60,036 nucleotides of DNA, from the NCBI RefSeq assembly GCF_016741875.1, contig NZ_JAERRF010000039.1, forward strand, positions 1 through 60,036. The letters run 5' to 3'. Within the stretch, counting starts at the first letter, position 1. Each line of letters opens with the position of its first letter. The DNA is from Streptomyces coffeae (lineage in GTDB: Bacteria; Actinomycetota; Actinomycetes; Streptomycetales; Streptomycetaceae). Below, in pieces: positions 10,901-19,566 of this stretch. The notes under the pieces were generated by a model. That model saw only the letters and a list, made by a program, of their open reading frames with translations. It had not been told where the DNA came from and made no database searches. Position numbers and translations under genes: made by a program.

Positions 10901-12165
10901 AGCACCAGCGGACTGCCGACCAGCACACTGCCGATCAATGGCCCGGCCGGCCTCAGGCGGCGGAGCACACCGAGCCATGGACCGTGGACGGTCGTCCATA
11001 TGCCACCCGCCTGCGCACCATGACGGTGGAAGAGCGGCACAGGGCCGTGTTCGACCTCGTCACCTCGCAGGTGGCGGCCATCCTCGGGCACGCCGACCCG
11101 GCAGAGGTGGAGGGCGAGCGCACCTTCCTCGACCTGGGCTTCACCTCGTTGTCGATCAGCGAACTGTGCACCGGACTCAGCCGGATGACGGGATGCGTCC
11201 TGACGGCCGACGAGGTGTTCGCGCATCCGACTCCGCGGGAGTTGGCAACCCACCTGCTGACCGAACTGGTGCGGCACACGGATGAGGAACGGGCGGACGG
11301 ACCGGGGCAGGGGGGCTGTGTCGTCACGAACCTGTTCCGGCACGCCCTCGCACAAGAACAGTACGACCGCGGGCTGGATCTGCTCGATCTCGCAGCCGGT
11401 GCGCGCCCGAGGTTCCGGATGTCCGACACCGGCGGCTCGGAGCCGGAGCCGGGCGGCGCGCCGGTGCACCTCGCACACGGCGAAACGGCGGCGCCCGTGC
11501 TGTGTCTGCCCTCGCTGGTGGTGCCGGCGAGCCCGTACCAGTTCGCCCGGTTCGCCGGAGCGCTGGACGGCTCACACGATGTCTGGTTCCTGCCCATGCC
11601 CGGCTTCGGGCGGGGTGAGTCGCTTCCGGCCGACATCGAAGCCGCCGCCGCCCGGCAGGCGGAGGTGGTGTTGCGGGCGTTCGGCAACAAGCCGCCCACG
11701 CTTGTCGCCTACTCCTCCGGTGGGTGGTCGGCCCATGCCCTCACGGCCCGTCTGGAGGCGATCGGCACCCCTCCACCCGCGCTGGTGCTGCTGGACACTC
11801 CCGCCGGCGCGGGTGACGACCTCGCGCTGGGCATGGTGGCCACCACGTACCGGTTGATGCGGCAGTTCCCGGAGATCCCGGTGGACGACGACCAGCTCAC
11901 CGCGATGGCGCACTACGCGCGGTTGTTCACCGCGTGGCAGCCGACGCCCCTCACCACCCCCACGCTCTTCGTCCGGGCGGCCGACTTCGTCCCCGAGCTG
12001 CTGTTCGAGGCCGTACGGCCGTCCTGGCCGCTGGACCATGAGATGGCCGAGGTTCCCGGCAACCACTTCACCCTGCTCGAGAAGGACGCGGAGACGACCG
12101 CGCGACGGGTGCACGCGTGGCTGATGGATCAGGACACCCCTGGGGGAAGGCTCCCGGATGAGTAA
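7957..12165 (+). CDS. Terminal modular PKS (docking-KS-AT-ACP-thioesterase)
   Basis: This is the last PKS subunit: it performs one extension and releases the chain. The GTG at 7957 overlaps the previous stop (GTGA); the ATG at 7972 is an alternative start. Residues about 8-40 form a charged helix typical of N-terminal docking coiled coils. KS: DTACSSA, EAHGTGT, KSNIGH. AT: GHSIGEF and HAFH, predicting malonyl-CoA. No KR, DH or ER lies between AT and ACP, so the last beta-keto group should persist. The ACP reads LGFTSL where LGxDSL is usual; the phosphopantetheine Ser is kept. The thioesterase has the nucleophile in AYSSGG and the C-terminal His in GNHFTLL, and resembles macrolide-type terminal thioesterases, so macrolactonisation or hydrolysis is expected. 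A TTCG hairpin follows the stop. Confidence 0.95.
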   Translation: MSEALMSASYERVVQALRKSLEETDALKKDNQQLRAAFREPVAIVGIGCRLPGGVSSPDGLWELLVAGGEGLVPFPEDRGWNRDGLLDPHSGGAGTSYARVGGFLKGVAEFDAGLFGISPREALAMDPQQRLLLETSWEALERARIDPLSLRGSATGVFTGTNGQDYLHTVSGRLDGIEGFVGTGSAASVLSGRVSYALGLEGPAVTVDTACSSALVAVHLAVQALRAGDCRMALAGGATVMSTPMAFEEFAQQGALAPDGRCKAFAESADGTGWSEGVGVLVLERLSDARRLGHPVLAVVRGSAVNQDGASNGLTAPNGPSQQRVIRQALRAAELTAADVDAVEAHGTGTSLGDPIEAQALLATYGQDREGRDPLWLGSMKSNIGHTQAAAGVAGIIKVVMALRAQQLPRTLHVDAPSPHVDWDSGVVRLLTESRPWPRGARPRRAGVSSFGISGTNAHVVIEEAPAPEPVEPGSAVRTDGGSSPADRPSSVERCPSTALPVVPWVLTGRSSNAVRAQAERLISHLDTQDHSSEGPANAVVGAIRAVDVGFSLATTRAVLEHRAVMLGTDYAPLRAGVAALATAAEGDVAPRSPASMVTGVASTGRTAWMFTGQGSQRAAMGRELYGRFPAFAGALDEVCGYLDAGLKGSAGFEVPLREVLFAAEGSAEGSLLDRTGYAQPALFAVQVALVSLLRSWGMRPDLLLGHSIGEFAAAWAAGVFELADAAWLVAARARLMQALPMGGAMAAIEAPESEALAMLNGLSDGDRAVIAVVNGPSAVVVSGDEHAVERVMAIAVEDGRRVRRLRVSHAFHSPLMEPMLDEFAKVAAGVTYRSPRTRAVSTVTGDRVGERDWANPEYWVRQIREPVRFHDALQTATDRQGATRLLEVGPDPVLTSHLTSSGQSPTAAAMAVPALRSGHGEAETAMSAVARLFVCGAKVDWGAVFAGTGARQVELPTYAFQRRRYWLPDRLTDQRDRPFEHQRTADQHTADQWPGRPQAAEHTEPWTVDGRPYATRLRTMTVEERHRAVFDLVTSQVAAILGHADPAEVEGERTFLDLGFTSLSISELCTGLSRMTGCVLTADEVFAHPTPRELATHLLTELVRHTDEERADGPGQGGCVVTNLFRHALAQEQYDRGLDLLDLAAGARPRFRMSDTGGSEPEPGGAPVHLAHGETAAPVLCLPSLVVPASPYQFARFAGALDGSHDVWFLPMPGFGRGESLPADIEAAAARQAEVVLRAFGNKPPTLVAYSSGGWSAHALTARLEAIGTPPPALVLLDTPAGAGDDLALGMVATTYRLMRQFPEIPVDDDQLTAMAHYARLFTAWQPTPLTTPTLFVRAADFVPELLFEAVRPSWPLDHEMAEVPGNHFTLLEKDAETTARRVHAWLMDQDTPGGRLPDE

Positions 12166-12186
12166 GAGCCACCGCCACACGGAGTC

Positions 12187-12220
12187 CGCGCGCCGTCGAC
12201 CTTCGGGTCGGCGACGCGCG
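12187..12220. terminator. Bidirectional hairpin terminator between convergent genes
   Basis: Two 15-nt arms (12187-12201 and 12206-12220) pair around a TTCG tetraloop with one G-T pair and one mismatch. It lies in the 81-bp gap between the PKS stop and the convergent alpha-galactosidase stop. There is no long T-run, as is usual for Streptomyces terminators. Confidence 0.75.
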
Positions 12221-12246
12221 GGCGGCTGAGTGAGATGCCTCGATCA

Positions 12247-14487
12247 CTATGAACTGGTCAGCATCCGCGCGTAGTTGTGGTCGTCGGTTCCGCGCACAGC
12301 GAGGAGAAGCTGGTTGCCGCCGAGCGATACCGCAGCCGGGGTGCCGTTGAACGTACCGCTGGTGACACCCCCGAGATTGGCCCAGTTGCTGTCCCAGGCA
12401 ATGCCGTTCCAGTGCTTCCGGTAGAGAGCTCCATCTGTACCGCGCACCAGAACGTCCCACCTGTTCGTGCTCGCGCTGGTGATCGCCGGGGATTCCGTGA
12501 TGGTGCCGCCGAGGGATTCCCAGGCGTGCCAACTGCCGGCGTAGTAGGCACGGTGGTAAACCGCGTCGTCCGTACCGCGAACGGCGAGGTCTATACGTCC
12601 TGAACCGTTGGAGACGGCTGCCGGCGCGCCGGTGAAGGTTCCGCTGCTGGGGCCGCCGAGATTGGCCCAGTTACTGCTCCATGCGGTGCCGTCCCAGCTC
12701 TTCTGGTAGAGGGCGCCGTCTGTGCCCCGGACGAAGACATCGAGCTGGTTGTCATGCTGGCTGCTGATCGCGGGGCTGTCGGCGATCGTTCCTCCGAGGT
12801 CTTCCCAGGATCCCCAGCTGCCGGCTCTGTAGGCACGGTGGTAGAGGTGGTTGTCGGTGCCGCGGACGGCGACGTCGATCTGGCCCGGGGCGTCGGAGAC
12901 AGCGGCAGGTGTTCCGGTGAATGTTCCGCCGGTGGGCCCACCGAGATTGGCCCAGGCTCCGGTCCAGGAGTGACCACCCCAGGTCTTCTGGTAGAGGGCG
13001 CCGTCGGTTCCCCGGACAAACGCGTCTGCACTGTCCGGGCCCCCGCTGGCGATCGCGGGGCTGGCAGACTGGGTGCCACCGATGTCGGTCCAGCTGCCGG
13101 ACTCGGTGCCGGTGGCCTTCAGCATGACGGTGGAGTAGGCAGGAACGCTGGTGGTGTAGCTACCGGTCTTGCTGCCGAGGTTGGTCTTACCCCACGAATC
13201 GCGCAGGGTAACGGCGTCCGTGCTGGTCAGGCCGGTGTCGGTGAAGTTGACGGTGATATGTGCCGCTGTCCCCGTGCGGTTGAACAGCGCGATGGCCCGG
13301 GTGCCTGGGGCAGCCAGACGCTTGGACCATACTTGGAGGCCCGTGCTGGGTTCGGAGACCTTCACGCCCTGGGCGCCGAGCGAGTCCTGGTCGATGGCGA
13401 TGACTTCGTCGTTCGTCAACGTGGCCACGGAGGCGGCCGACAGGGTGCTCGCCTTGGTGCCGATGATGAGCGGGGCGTTCATCATGGCCCACATGCTGAA
13501 CTGCGACCTGGAAATGGCATCGGTGGAGGTGGTGGGGACGTTGTCGAGGTCGTGACCGGTGAGGAGGTAGTCCGGGTCGTTGAAGTGGCCGGGCCCGGCC
13601 ACCGACGGTGTGTTGCCGTTGGTGTCCAGGTTCCGCATCACCTTTGCCAAGGTGAAATTACCGTCGCCGCGTGTGGAGGAACCATCGGCATTGACGGATG
13701 CGATGTCGAGGTCCGTCCGCCAGGTGTTCGCCGTCACGGGCATATAACTGCCGTACTGCCAGCGGCAGACGTTGAAGACCATCGTTCTGCCGGAGGAGTT
13801 GTTCAGGATGGCATGACGGTACGCCGCGTACGTCTGGGCCTCGTCCTTGCCCGTGATGTCGCCGCCACAGTGGTCGATCTTGACGGCGTCATAGCCCCAG
13901 GCGGCGAAGGCGTCGATGTCCTGTTGGACGTGCTCAGCGCTGCCGTCGGGAAGACCGCTGCAACCTGTCTTCCCGGAGTCGGTGTATATGCCGGCCTTCA
14001 GTCCCTTGCTGTGGATGTAGTCGGCGAGCCCTTTCATACCGGCTGCGTAGGTTGTGGAGCCGACGGTGAAGCCGGGCCACTGGGTCGTGTTGACCGTGAT
14101 GTTTCCGCTCCCGTCGCGGGAGCCGTCCCACCAGCCTTCATCGAGCCAGACCGTGTCGTATCCGGCGGTCTTCAGCCCCTTGCTGACCAGGGCGTCAGCC
14201 TCGGCCCTGATCTTCGTGCTGTTGATGTTCCTGGCGGTGATGTTCGCTACGGTGTGGGCGCCGGAGAACTGGAATCCCCCATAGCCGTACCAGGAGTTCC
14301 AGCCCATGGTGGGTGTCGGTGCCGCCGCGTACAGGGTGCTGAGCGAGTCCGGCGCGGTTGCCGCCGCGGCAGGGCCGGAGGTGATGACGGGGGCGACGCA
14401 CAGCGCCAGTGCGGCGGTGACGACGCCTGCTGTCCGAGGCCGTCTGTGACGGCCCCGGGTGGTTGGTGGGCAGGAGGTAGAGGACAT
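12247..14487 (-). CDS. Secreted GH27 alpha-galactosidase with C-terminal beta-propeller lectin-like domain
   Basis: Predicted to hydrolyse terminal alpha-galactosides outside the cell and supply galactose to the adjacent ABC importer. The 746-aa protein starts at ATG 14487 after an AAGGAG site and has a Sec signal (Arg-rich start, hydrophobic run, cleavage near AAAA at residue about 43). The GH27 catalytic domain spans about 55-455: TPTMGWNSW, VWLDEGWW, KIDHCGG with the probable nucleophile Asp near 206, and FNDPDYLL near the acid/base region. Residues about 460-746 are repeated blades with alternating VRGTDGALYQK and VRGTDxxxYHRAY motifs, like PLL-type sugar-binding beta-propellers. It is last in the leftward sugar operon but lies behind a stem-loop, so it may have its own promoter. 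Which sugar the lectin part binds cannot be read from sequence. Confidence 0.93.
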   Translation of the reverse strand: MSSTSCPPTTRGRHRRPRTAGVVTAALALCVAPVITSGPAAAATAPDSLSTLYAAAPTPTMGWNSWYGYGGFQFSGAHTVANITARNINSTKIRAEADALVSKGLKTAGYDTVWLDEGWWDGSRDGSGNITVNTTQWPGFTVGSTTYAAGMKGLADYIHSKGLKAGIYTDSGKTGCSGLPDGSAEHVQQDIDAFAAWGYDAVKIDHCGGDITGKDEAQTYAAYRHAILNNSSGRTMVFNVCRWQYGSYMPVTANTWRTDLDIASVNADGSSTRGDGNFTLAKVMRNLDTNGNTPSVAGPGHFNDPDYLLTGHDLDNVPTTSTDAISRSQFSMWAMMNAPLIIGTKASTLSAASVATLTNDEVIAIDQDSLGAQGVKVSEPSTGLQVWSKRLAAPGTRAIALFNRTGTAAHITVNFTDTGLTSTDAVTLRDSWGKTNLGSKTGSYTTSVPAYSTVMLKATGTESGSWTDIGGTQSASPAIASGGPDSADAFVRGTDGALYQKTWGGHSWTGAWANLGGPTGGTFTGTPAAVSDAPGQIDVAVRGTDNHLYHRAYRAGSWGSWEDLGGTIADSPAISSQHDNQLDVFVRGTDGALYQKSWDGTAWSSNWANLGGPSSGTFTGAPAAVSNGSGRIDLAVRGTDDAVYHRAYYAGSWHAWESLGGTITESPAITSASTNRWDVLVRGTDGALYRKHWNGIAWDSNWANLGGVTSGTFNGTPAAVSLGGNQLLLAVRGTDDHNYARMLTSS

Positions 14488-14623
14488 GCTTCACGCTCCT
14501 TGGCGTGGGTGTGGTCCCCGCAGTGCGGGCTGATCTTCCGGCAACGACGGCGGTCCACCGTCGGCAGTGCGCGAGCACGGCGGTGGTGACCTTGCTGTGA
14601 GCCTTCGCTGTCAGAAACCTGGG

Positions 14624-14670
14624 GCCGGAGCCGGCGCGGTGGACAGGAGGAAGCCCACGCCGGCTCCGGC
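14624..14670 (-). terminator. Stem-loop between permease and alpha-galactosidase genes
   Basis: Perfect 13-bp inverted arms (14624-14636 and 14658-14670) flank a 21-nt loop in the 204-bp gap downstream of the ABC permease stop. It could terminate or attenuate transcription from the importer genes into the alpha-galactosidase gene. Confidence 0.6.
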
Positions 14671-14691
14671 GCGAGGGGGGCCGGCTGCCTC

Positions 14692-15732
14692 CTAAGCCGG
14701 CAAGCCGACGGCGCGGCGGCCGGAGCGGCGCTGTTGGATGACGACGGCGGCGACGAGGAGGAGGCCCTGGGCAACGTTCTGCCAGAACGTGTTGAGGCCC
14801 TGGACGGTCAGGCCGTTCTGGAGGGCCCCGAGGAGGGCGACGGCGAGGAGAGTTCCGGGGATGGTGCCCTTGCCGCCGTTGAGTGCGCAGCCGCCCAGTG
14901 CGGCGGCGGTGATGGCCTGGAGTTCCAGTCCTTCGCTGCCCGAGACGGGCTGGCCCGAACCGGTGCGCGCGGTCAGGAGGATGCCGGCGAGAGCGGCCAC
15001 CACGCCGCTGAGGGCGTAGGCGGCGATGAGGTACTTGTTGAGGTTGATGCCGGCGAGGCGGGCGGCGGTGGCGTTGCCTCCGATGGCGTAGAGGTTGCGA
15101 CCGATGTCGGTGTACTTCAAAAGGACGTGGACGGCCGCGGCGACGAGGATCAGCAGCCACACCATGAAGGGCAGGCCGGCGATCTTGCCGCGGCCCAGGA
15201 AGATGAAGACGCTGTCGGTGAGGACGTACCCCTGTGCCCGGCCGTCGGAGATCAGCTGGGCGACGCCCTTGTAAGCCGCGAGGCCGGCGAGCGTGGCGAT
15301 CACGGCGTTGACCCGGCCGTAGATGATGACGGCGCCGTTGAGCAGACCGATCAGCGCGCCGAGCGCGAGGGCGGCTGCCATGCCGGCCAGTGGGTTGGCA
15401 CCGGCGGAGGTGAAGACCATGGCGCTGACGACGGAGGCGAGACCGACCTGGGAGCCGACGGATATGTCGAGCCCGCCACAGATGATCACCACGGTCTCGA
15501 CGACCGCGAGGAGGCCGACGATGGTGACCGCTTCCGCGATGACCTGGAGGTTGTCCCAGCTGAGATAGTCGGGGTCGAGGTATCCGAAGAGGAGGAGCAT
15601 CAGGGCCAGTGCCGCACCGAGGCTGAGGTTCTGTGCCCCGATGGTGTCCAGGACGACGCGTATCCGGCCGGCGCGCCGGGGTGGTAGCTGGGTGCCGACG
15701 CTGCCGGAGGCGGGGCTGGTCTGAGTGGTCAT
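14692..15732 (-). CDS. Sugar ABC transporter permease (RbsC/XylH family)
   Basis: This 346-aa inner-membrane protein has about 8-10 hydrophobic segments and the ICGGLDISVG signature of ribose/xylose/galactose-type permeases (BPD_transp_2 family). Its ATG overlaps the stop of the ATPase gene by 4 nt, so the two are translationally coupled. Next to an alpha-galactosidase and galactonate genes, D-galactose or a galactoside is the likely cargo; the sequence alone does not prove it. Confidence 0.93.
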   Translation of the reverse strand: MTTQTSPASGSVGTQLPPRRAGRIRVVLDTIGAQNLSLGAALALMLLLFGYLDPDYLSWDNLQVIAEAVTIVGLLAVVETVVIICGGLDISVGSQVGLASVVSAMVFTSAGANPLAGMAAALALGALIGLLNGAVIIYGRVNAVIATLAGLAAYKGVAQLISDGRAQGYVLTDSVFIFLGRGKIAGLPFMVWLLILVAAAVHVLLKYTDIGRNLYAIGGNATAARLAGINLNKYLIAAYALSGVVAALAGILLTARTGSGQPVSGSEGLELQAITAAALGGCALNGGKGTIPGTLLAVALLGALQNGLTVQGLNTFWQNVAQGLLLVAAVVIQQRRSGRRAVGLPA

Positions 15733-17306
15733 GATGCGACTCCGGTCGGTTCGTCGGAGGCGGGGTGGGGGGTGTCGGTCAGATCGTCGGCCATGGCCAG
15801 AGCGAGGATGGCCTCTTCCGATGCCTGGTCGCGGGAGAGTTCACCGGTCACCCGGCCGTTCTGCATGACGATGACGCGGTCGGAGAGACCGAGTACTTCC
15901 GGCAGTTCGGAGGAGATGACCAGGACGGCCACTCCGTCACGGGCGAGGGCGGCGATGATGTGGTAGATCTCCACTTTGGCGCCGATGTCGACGCCTCGTG
16001 TGGGCTCATCGAGGATCAGGAGTTCGGGGCGCCGGGCCAGCCAGCGCGCCAGGACGGTTTTCTGCTGGTTGCCGCCCGAGAGGGTGCCCACTTGCGCTTC
16101 GATCGAGGGGGCCCGCACCCGCAGGCGGTCGGCGAAGTCCTGGGCCAGGGCCTTCTCCTTGGCCTTGCTGACGAAGCGCCCGTGGCGCAGGCGTCCCAGG
16201 CTGACCAGGGTGATGTTGTCGCGGATCGTGCGGTGGAGGAACAGTGCTTGGGCCTTGCGTTCCTCGGGCGCCAGCCCGACACCGGCGCGGATGGCGTCAC
16301 GCGGGCTGCGCAGGCGCACCTCACGGCCGTTGACGCGGATGGTGCCGGAGCGCACCGGGCTGTCGCCGGCGAGGGCGAGGGCGAGCTCGGAACGGCCCGC
16401 GCCGATCAGCCCGGCCAGGGCGACCACTTCGCCGGAGCGGACCTCAAGGCTCACGTCGTCCACATCATCGGTGGTGAGGTTCTCGACGCTGAGTACCACG
16501 TCTCCGGTGGCGGCCTGCTGCCGTTCGAACATGGTGGACAGATCGCGGCCGACCATCAGCCGTACGATCTCGCCCTCACTGGTGGCGGAGGTCGGGCGAA
16601 CGCCTGCCAGGGCGCCGTCGCGCAGGACGGCGATCCGGTCGGCGAGACGGAAGATCTCCTTCATCCGGTGGGAGACGTAGATGATCGCCACGCCCTGGTC
16701 GCGCAGCGCCGCGATCAGGGAGAACAGCGCCTCGGCCTCCCGCTCGGACAGTGAGGAGGTGGGTTCGTCGAACGCGATGACCTGGGCGGCGTGCGCGCCG
16801 GTCAGCGCGCGCAGGATCTCCACCAGCTGCCGCTGGGCCGCGGTGAGTTCGGACCCCAGCAGGTCGGGGTCGATGACGGTGTCGAAGCCGAGCCGGGCAA
16901 GGTCGGCGGTGACCCGCCGACGCAGTTCCGCCCGGTCCAGGCGCCGCCCGGCCCGGCGGGGGAGGGCGCCGAGATAGATGTTCTCGGCGACCGAGACATG
17001 GGGGATGATCTCCGGTTCCTGCGGGATGATCCTGACCCCGGCCCGTCGTGCGTCGATCGGGGAGGACAGATTCAGGGGGGTGCCGTTCAACAGGACGCGG
17101 CCGACGGTGGGCTGGTGGTCGCCGGTGAGGATGCGCAGCAGGGTCGACTTGCCGGCCCCGTTCTCGCCCATCAGCGCGGTGACCTGTCCGGGCGGGAAGT
17201 GCACGGAGACATCGTGGAGAGCGGTGACGGTGCCGAATCTCTTGCTGACGGCTTCGGCGGACAGCCCCGGTGGTGGGGTGCCGGGCGGGACGGTGGGTGT
17301 GGTCAT
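15729..17306 (-). CDS. Sugar ABC transporter ATP-binding protein, two ABC domains (RbsA/MglA type)
   Basis: The 525-aa protein has duplicated nucleotide-binding domains, the standard layout for CUT2 sugar importers. Domain 1 has Walker A GENGAGKST and an atypical signature LTAAQRQ. Domain 2 has a degenerate P-loop (LIGAGRSE), a canonical LSGGNQQK signature and a Walker B reading LLILDEPTRGVD. This asymmetry is normal for RbsA-like proteins. It is coupled to the permease by ATGA overlap and separated from the binding-protein gene by about 110 bp of GC-rich repeats. Confidence 0.94.
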   Translation of the reverse strand: MTTPTVPPGTPPPGLSAEAVSKRFGTVTALHDVSVHFPPGQVTALMGENGAGKSTLLRILTGDHQPTVGRVLLNGTPLNLSSPIDARRAGVRIIPQEPEIIPHVSVAENIYLGALPRRAGRRLDRAELRRRVTADLARLGFDTVIDPDLLGSELTAAQRQLVEILRALTGAHAAQVIAFDEPTSSLSEREAEALFSLIAALRDQGVAIIYVSHRMKEIFRLADRIAVLRDGALAGVRPTSATSEGEIVRLMVGRDLSTMFERQQAATGDVVLSVENLTTDDVDDVSLEVRSGEVVALAGLIGAGRSELALALAGDSPVRSGTIRVNGREVRLRSPRDAIRAGVGLAPEERKAQALFLHRTIRDNITLVSLGRLRHGRFVSKAKEKALAQDFADRLRVRAPSIEAQVGTLSGGNQQKTVLARWLARRPELLILDEPTRGVDIGAKVEIYHIIAALARDGVAVLVISSELPEVLGLSDRVIVMQNGRVTGELSRDQASEEAILALAMADDLTDTPHPASDEPTGVAS

Positions 17307-17415
17307 CCTGAGCCTCTGCGGGAGCTGTGGGAGGGGCCGGCGGGACGGGCCGGCGGGCCGCTGGAATGCCGGGGGAGGTGGCTGCCGGGCCGGCCGGCGC
17401 GGTCCCGGGACGCGG

Positions 17416-18453
17416 TCAGCTGCACTTCAGGCCCGCGCTGCGCCAGTTCGATGCGTCCACCATCTTCGTTGGGGCGAATGCCTCGGCGGGGAACTCCGTG
17501 CCGTTCTTGAGCCTGTCGTACATCTTCTGCACGGCCAGCGCGCCGACATCCTTGCCGTTGATGAACAGGGCGGCCCGCATACCAGAGGACTTGTCCGCGG
17601 CCCAGTCCTTGCAGGCGAGGTAGGCGCCCAGGCCGATGCCGATGATGTTCTGGTGGCTGACGCCGGAGTTCTGGAGGGCGGTGACCCCGCCCTGGACGTT
17701 CTCGTCATTGCAGCCCCAGACGATCCAGTGCTTGACGTCGCGCTTGGCGGTGACGGTGGCTGCGACCTTGTCCTGGGCGCCGGTGGGGGTGTTGTCGGTG
17801 GCGACGTCGATGTTCCGCACCTTCGCTCCGGCGCCGGCCGTGAAGGCTTCCTTGGCGGCCTTGACCCGGTCGCTGCACACGGTCACGTCCTGCTTCCACG
17901 CGGAGATGATCCGGGTGTCCTCGGCCTTCCAGCCGGACTTCTTGAATTCCTCGGCGGCCCGCTTACCGACCTCACCGCCCATCTGGTCGCCGCTGAATCC
18001 GACACGGGGCACGAGATCGCCCTTGGGGCATTTGACCGGGTCGGGTCCGGTGGTGCAGATCTGGTCGTCGGAGGTCAGCAGGGCGATCTTGGCGTCCCTG
18101 GCCGCCTGCGCGACCTCGGGGCCCACGGCCGGGTCGGGTACGACGATGATCAACCCGTTGACCTTCTGCGCGATCGCGGACTTCACCTCGCTGATGGCCT
18201 TGTTGGCGTCATTGCCGAGGTTGACGACCTTGAGGTCGACGCCGAGCTGGGCGGCCTTGGCCTCGGCGCCCTCGGCCTCGCCCACGAAGTACTCCTGGTC
18301 GCCCTGCTTCTGGAGGTAGGCGAGGGAGATTTTCCCGTGTGCCTTCTTCACCTCGCCCGAGCCGACCTCGGACTGACCGGAAGAGCAGGCACCCAGCGTC
18401 AGGATGGCGGCGATCCCGACGACAGCGGCGGCGCGGGTTCTTGCAGGGATCAT
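17416..18453 (-). CDS. Sugar-binding lipoprotein of ABC transporter (RbsB family)
   Basis: A periplasmic-binding-protein-like lipoprotein of 345 aa. I chose ATG 18453 because GGAG stands 8 nt upstream; an in-frame TTG at 18471 is possible but has no such site. The N-terminus is a lipoprotein signal ending in LTLGAC, with the lipidated Cys near residue 23. The body has the two-lobed fold typical of ribose/galactose-binding proteins (repeated DxxxG motifs, about 320 aa mature). It is the first gene of the leftward importer operon, divergent from the dehydrogenase gene. Confidence 0.93.
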   Translation of the reverse strand: MIPARTRAAAVVGIAAILTLGACSSGQSEVGSGEVKKAHGKISLAYLQKQGDQEYFVGEAEGAEAKAAQLGVDLKVVNLGNDANKAISEVKSAIAQKVNGLIIVVPDPAVGPEVAQAARDAKIALLTSDDQICTTGPDPVKCPKGDLVPRVGFSGDQMGGEVGKRAAEEFKKSGWKAEDTRIISAWKQDVTVCSDRVKAAKEAFTAGAGAKVRNIDVATDNTPTGAQDKVAATVTAKRDVKHWIVWGCNDENVQGGVTALQNSGVSHQNIIGIGLGAYLACKDWAADKSSGMRAALFINGKDVGALAVQKMYDRLKNGTEFPAEAFAPTKMVDASNWRSAGLKCS

Positions 18454-18691
18454 TGTCACGGCTCCGTTCAACGTTCTTCGAAGGTGGGCTGAACGGCCAC
18501 GTCGTGGGCGGCCGGGGCGAGCATCGAGATCACGGATGGACTCCCGCTGAACTCAACGGCGTTGGGGCACACCGACGGATACCGCGGTGCACTGCACGGG
18601 ACTGTGCTGCCGGGCAGCACACGTACGACTGGCGCGGGGCATCGCCGTCACCGGCTTGCCTGCACGGCATCGTGTGACCACCGGCACAGCG

Positions 18692-18737
18692 TTGTCAAGA
18701 TATTGAATTATTAATGCGAAGAGCTACCGTTGCGTTG
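18692..18737 (+). promoter_or_regulatory. AT-rich divergent control region; candidate leaderless promoter for the dehydrogenase
   Basis: An AT-rich island (18692-18717) interrupts otherwise GC-rich DNA between two divergent sugar operons. On the + strand TTGAAT (18703-18708), a 16-bp spacer and TACCGT (18725-18730) put the start of transcription at about the GTG at 18737, which has no Shine-Dalgarno site. TTGACA reads leftward at 18698-18693 for the importer operon. ATTGAATTATTAAT (18702-18715) is an imperfect palindrome and a plausible site for the neighbouring GntR regulator. Confidence 0.55.
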
Positions 18738-19504
18738 TGACCGAACACGGATGTCGAAGGTTCGAGGGACGGGTGGCGGTGATCACCGGCGCTGCTCGTG
18801 GCATCGGCGCGGCCACGGCACGGCGGCTGGCCTCCGAGGGCGCGGCCGTGATCGTGGTCGATATCGCCGACGAAGCGGGCCGCGAGGTGGCCGAGGGGAT
18901 CGTCCGGGCGGGAGGGAAGGCCGAGTACCGGCACGGCGACGTGGCGAGCGCGGCCGTGTGGGAGGAGCTCGCCGGCCATGCCCGGCAGACCTACGGCCGC
19001 GTGGACGTGGTGCACAGCAACGCCTACCACGTCGTGGTCAAACCGGCCCACCGGCTGGACGAGAACGAGTGGGACGCACAACTCGCCGTCACCCTGAAGG
19101 CGTCCTGGCTGGCGATGAGGGCCTTCGCCGCCGCGCTGGAGGAGTCCGGCGGAACGGTGGTACTCACCTCCTCGGTGCACGCCCTGGTCGGACTGCCCGG
19201 CCATCCCGCCTACTCCGCGGCCAAGGGCGCGCTGTGCGCGCTGGGCCGTCAACTCGCCGTCGAGTACGGCCCGCGGGTCCGCGTCAACACGGTGGTGCCC
19301 GGGCCGATTCTGACCCGCGCCTGGGATCGCGTAGCGGATGCCGATCGTGCGGCGAGTGTGGCCGAGACCGTGGTCAAGAGGTTCGGCCTGCCCGAGGAGG
19401 TGGCGGCGGCGGTCGCCTTCCTCGCCTCTGACGACGCCTCGTACGTCACCGGGACCAGCCTGGTCGTCGACGGGGGCTGGTCGATCTTCAAAGCCTCGTC
19501 CTGA
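18737..19504 (+). CDS. SDR-family dehydrogenase, probable D-galactose 1-dehydrogenase
   Basis: A 255-aa classical short-chain dehydrogenase: TGAARGIG cofactor motif, catalytic Ser (TSS near 145), Tyr159 and Lys163 in HPAYSAAKG, and the C-terminal VDGGWS. The usual NNAG motif is replaced by SNAY. Context suggests oxidation of D-galactose to galactonolactone as the first step of the oxidative pathway; SDR-type galactose dehydrogenases are known in rhizobia. A related sugar such as D-fucose is possible. The GTG start has no ribosome-binding site and seems leaderless. Confidence 0.85.
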   Translation: MTEHGCRRFEGRVAVITGAARGIGAATARRLASEGAAVIVVDIADEAGREVAEGIVRAGGKAEYRHGDVASAAVWEELAGHARQTYGRVDVVHSNAYHVVVKPAHRLDENEWDAQLAVTLKASWLAMRAFAAALEESGGTVVLTSSVHALVGLPGHPAYSAAKGALCALGRQLAVEYGPRVRVNTVVPGPILTRAWDRVADADRAASVAETVVKRFGLPEEVAAAVAFLASDDASYVTGTSLVVDGGWSIFKASS

Positions 19505-19566
19505 ACACTCTTGCCCCGCAACCGGTGACGCGTCGGCGCATCGGGCCACATACCGAGGAGAACACG

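Noticed and set aside
8683..11478. Minus-strand 931-aa open frame antisense to the terminal PKS
   Set aside because: Same shadow pattern; low-complexity composition and no ribosome-binding site.
12754..14589. Plus-strand 611-aa open frame opposite the alpha-galactosidase
   Set aside because: Gly/Val/Asp-rich shadow; the opposite strand has a full GH27 enzyme with signal peptide.
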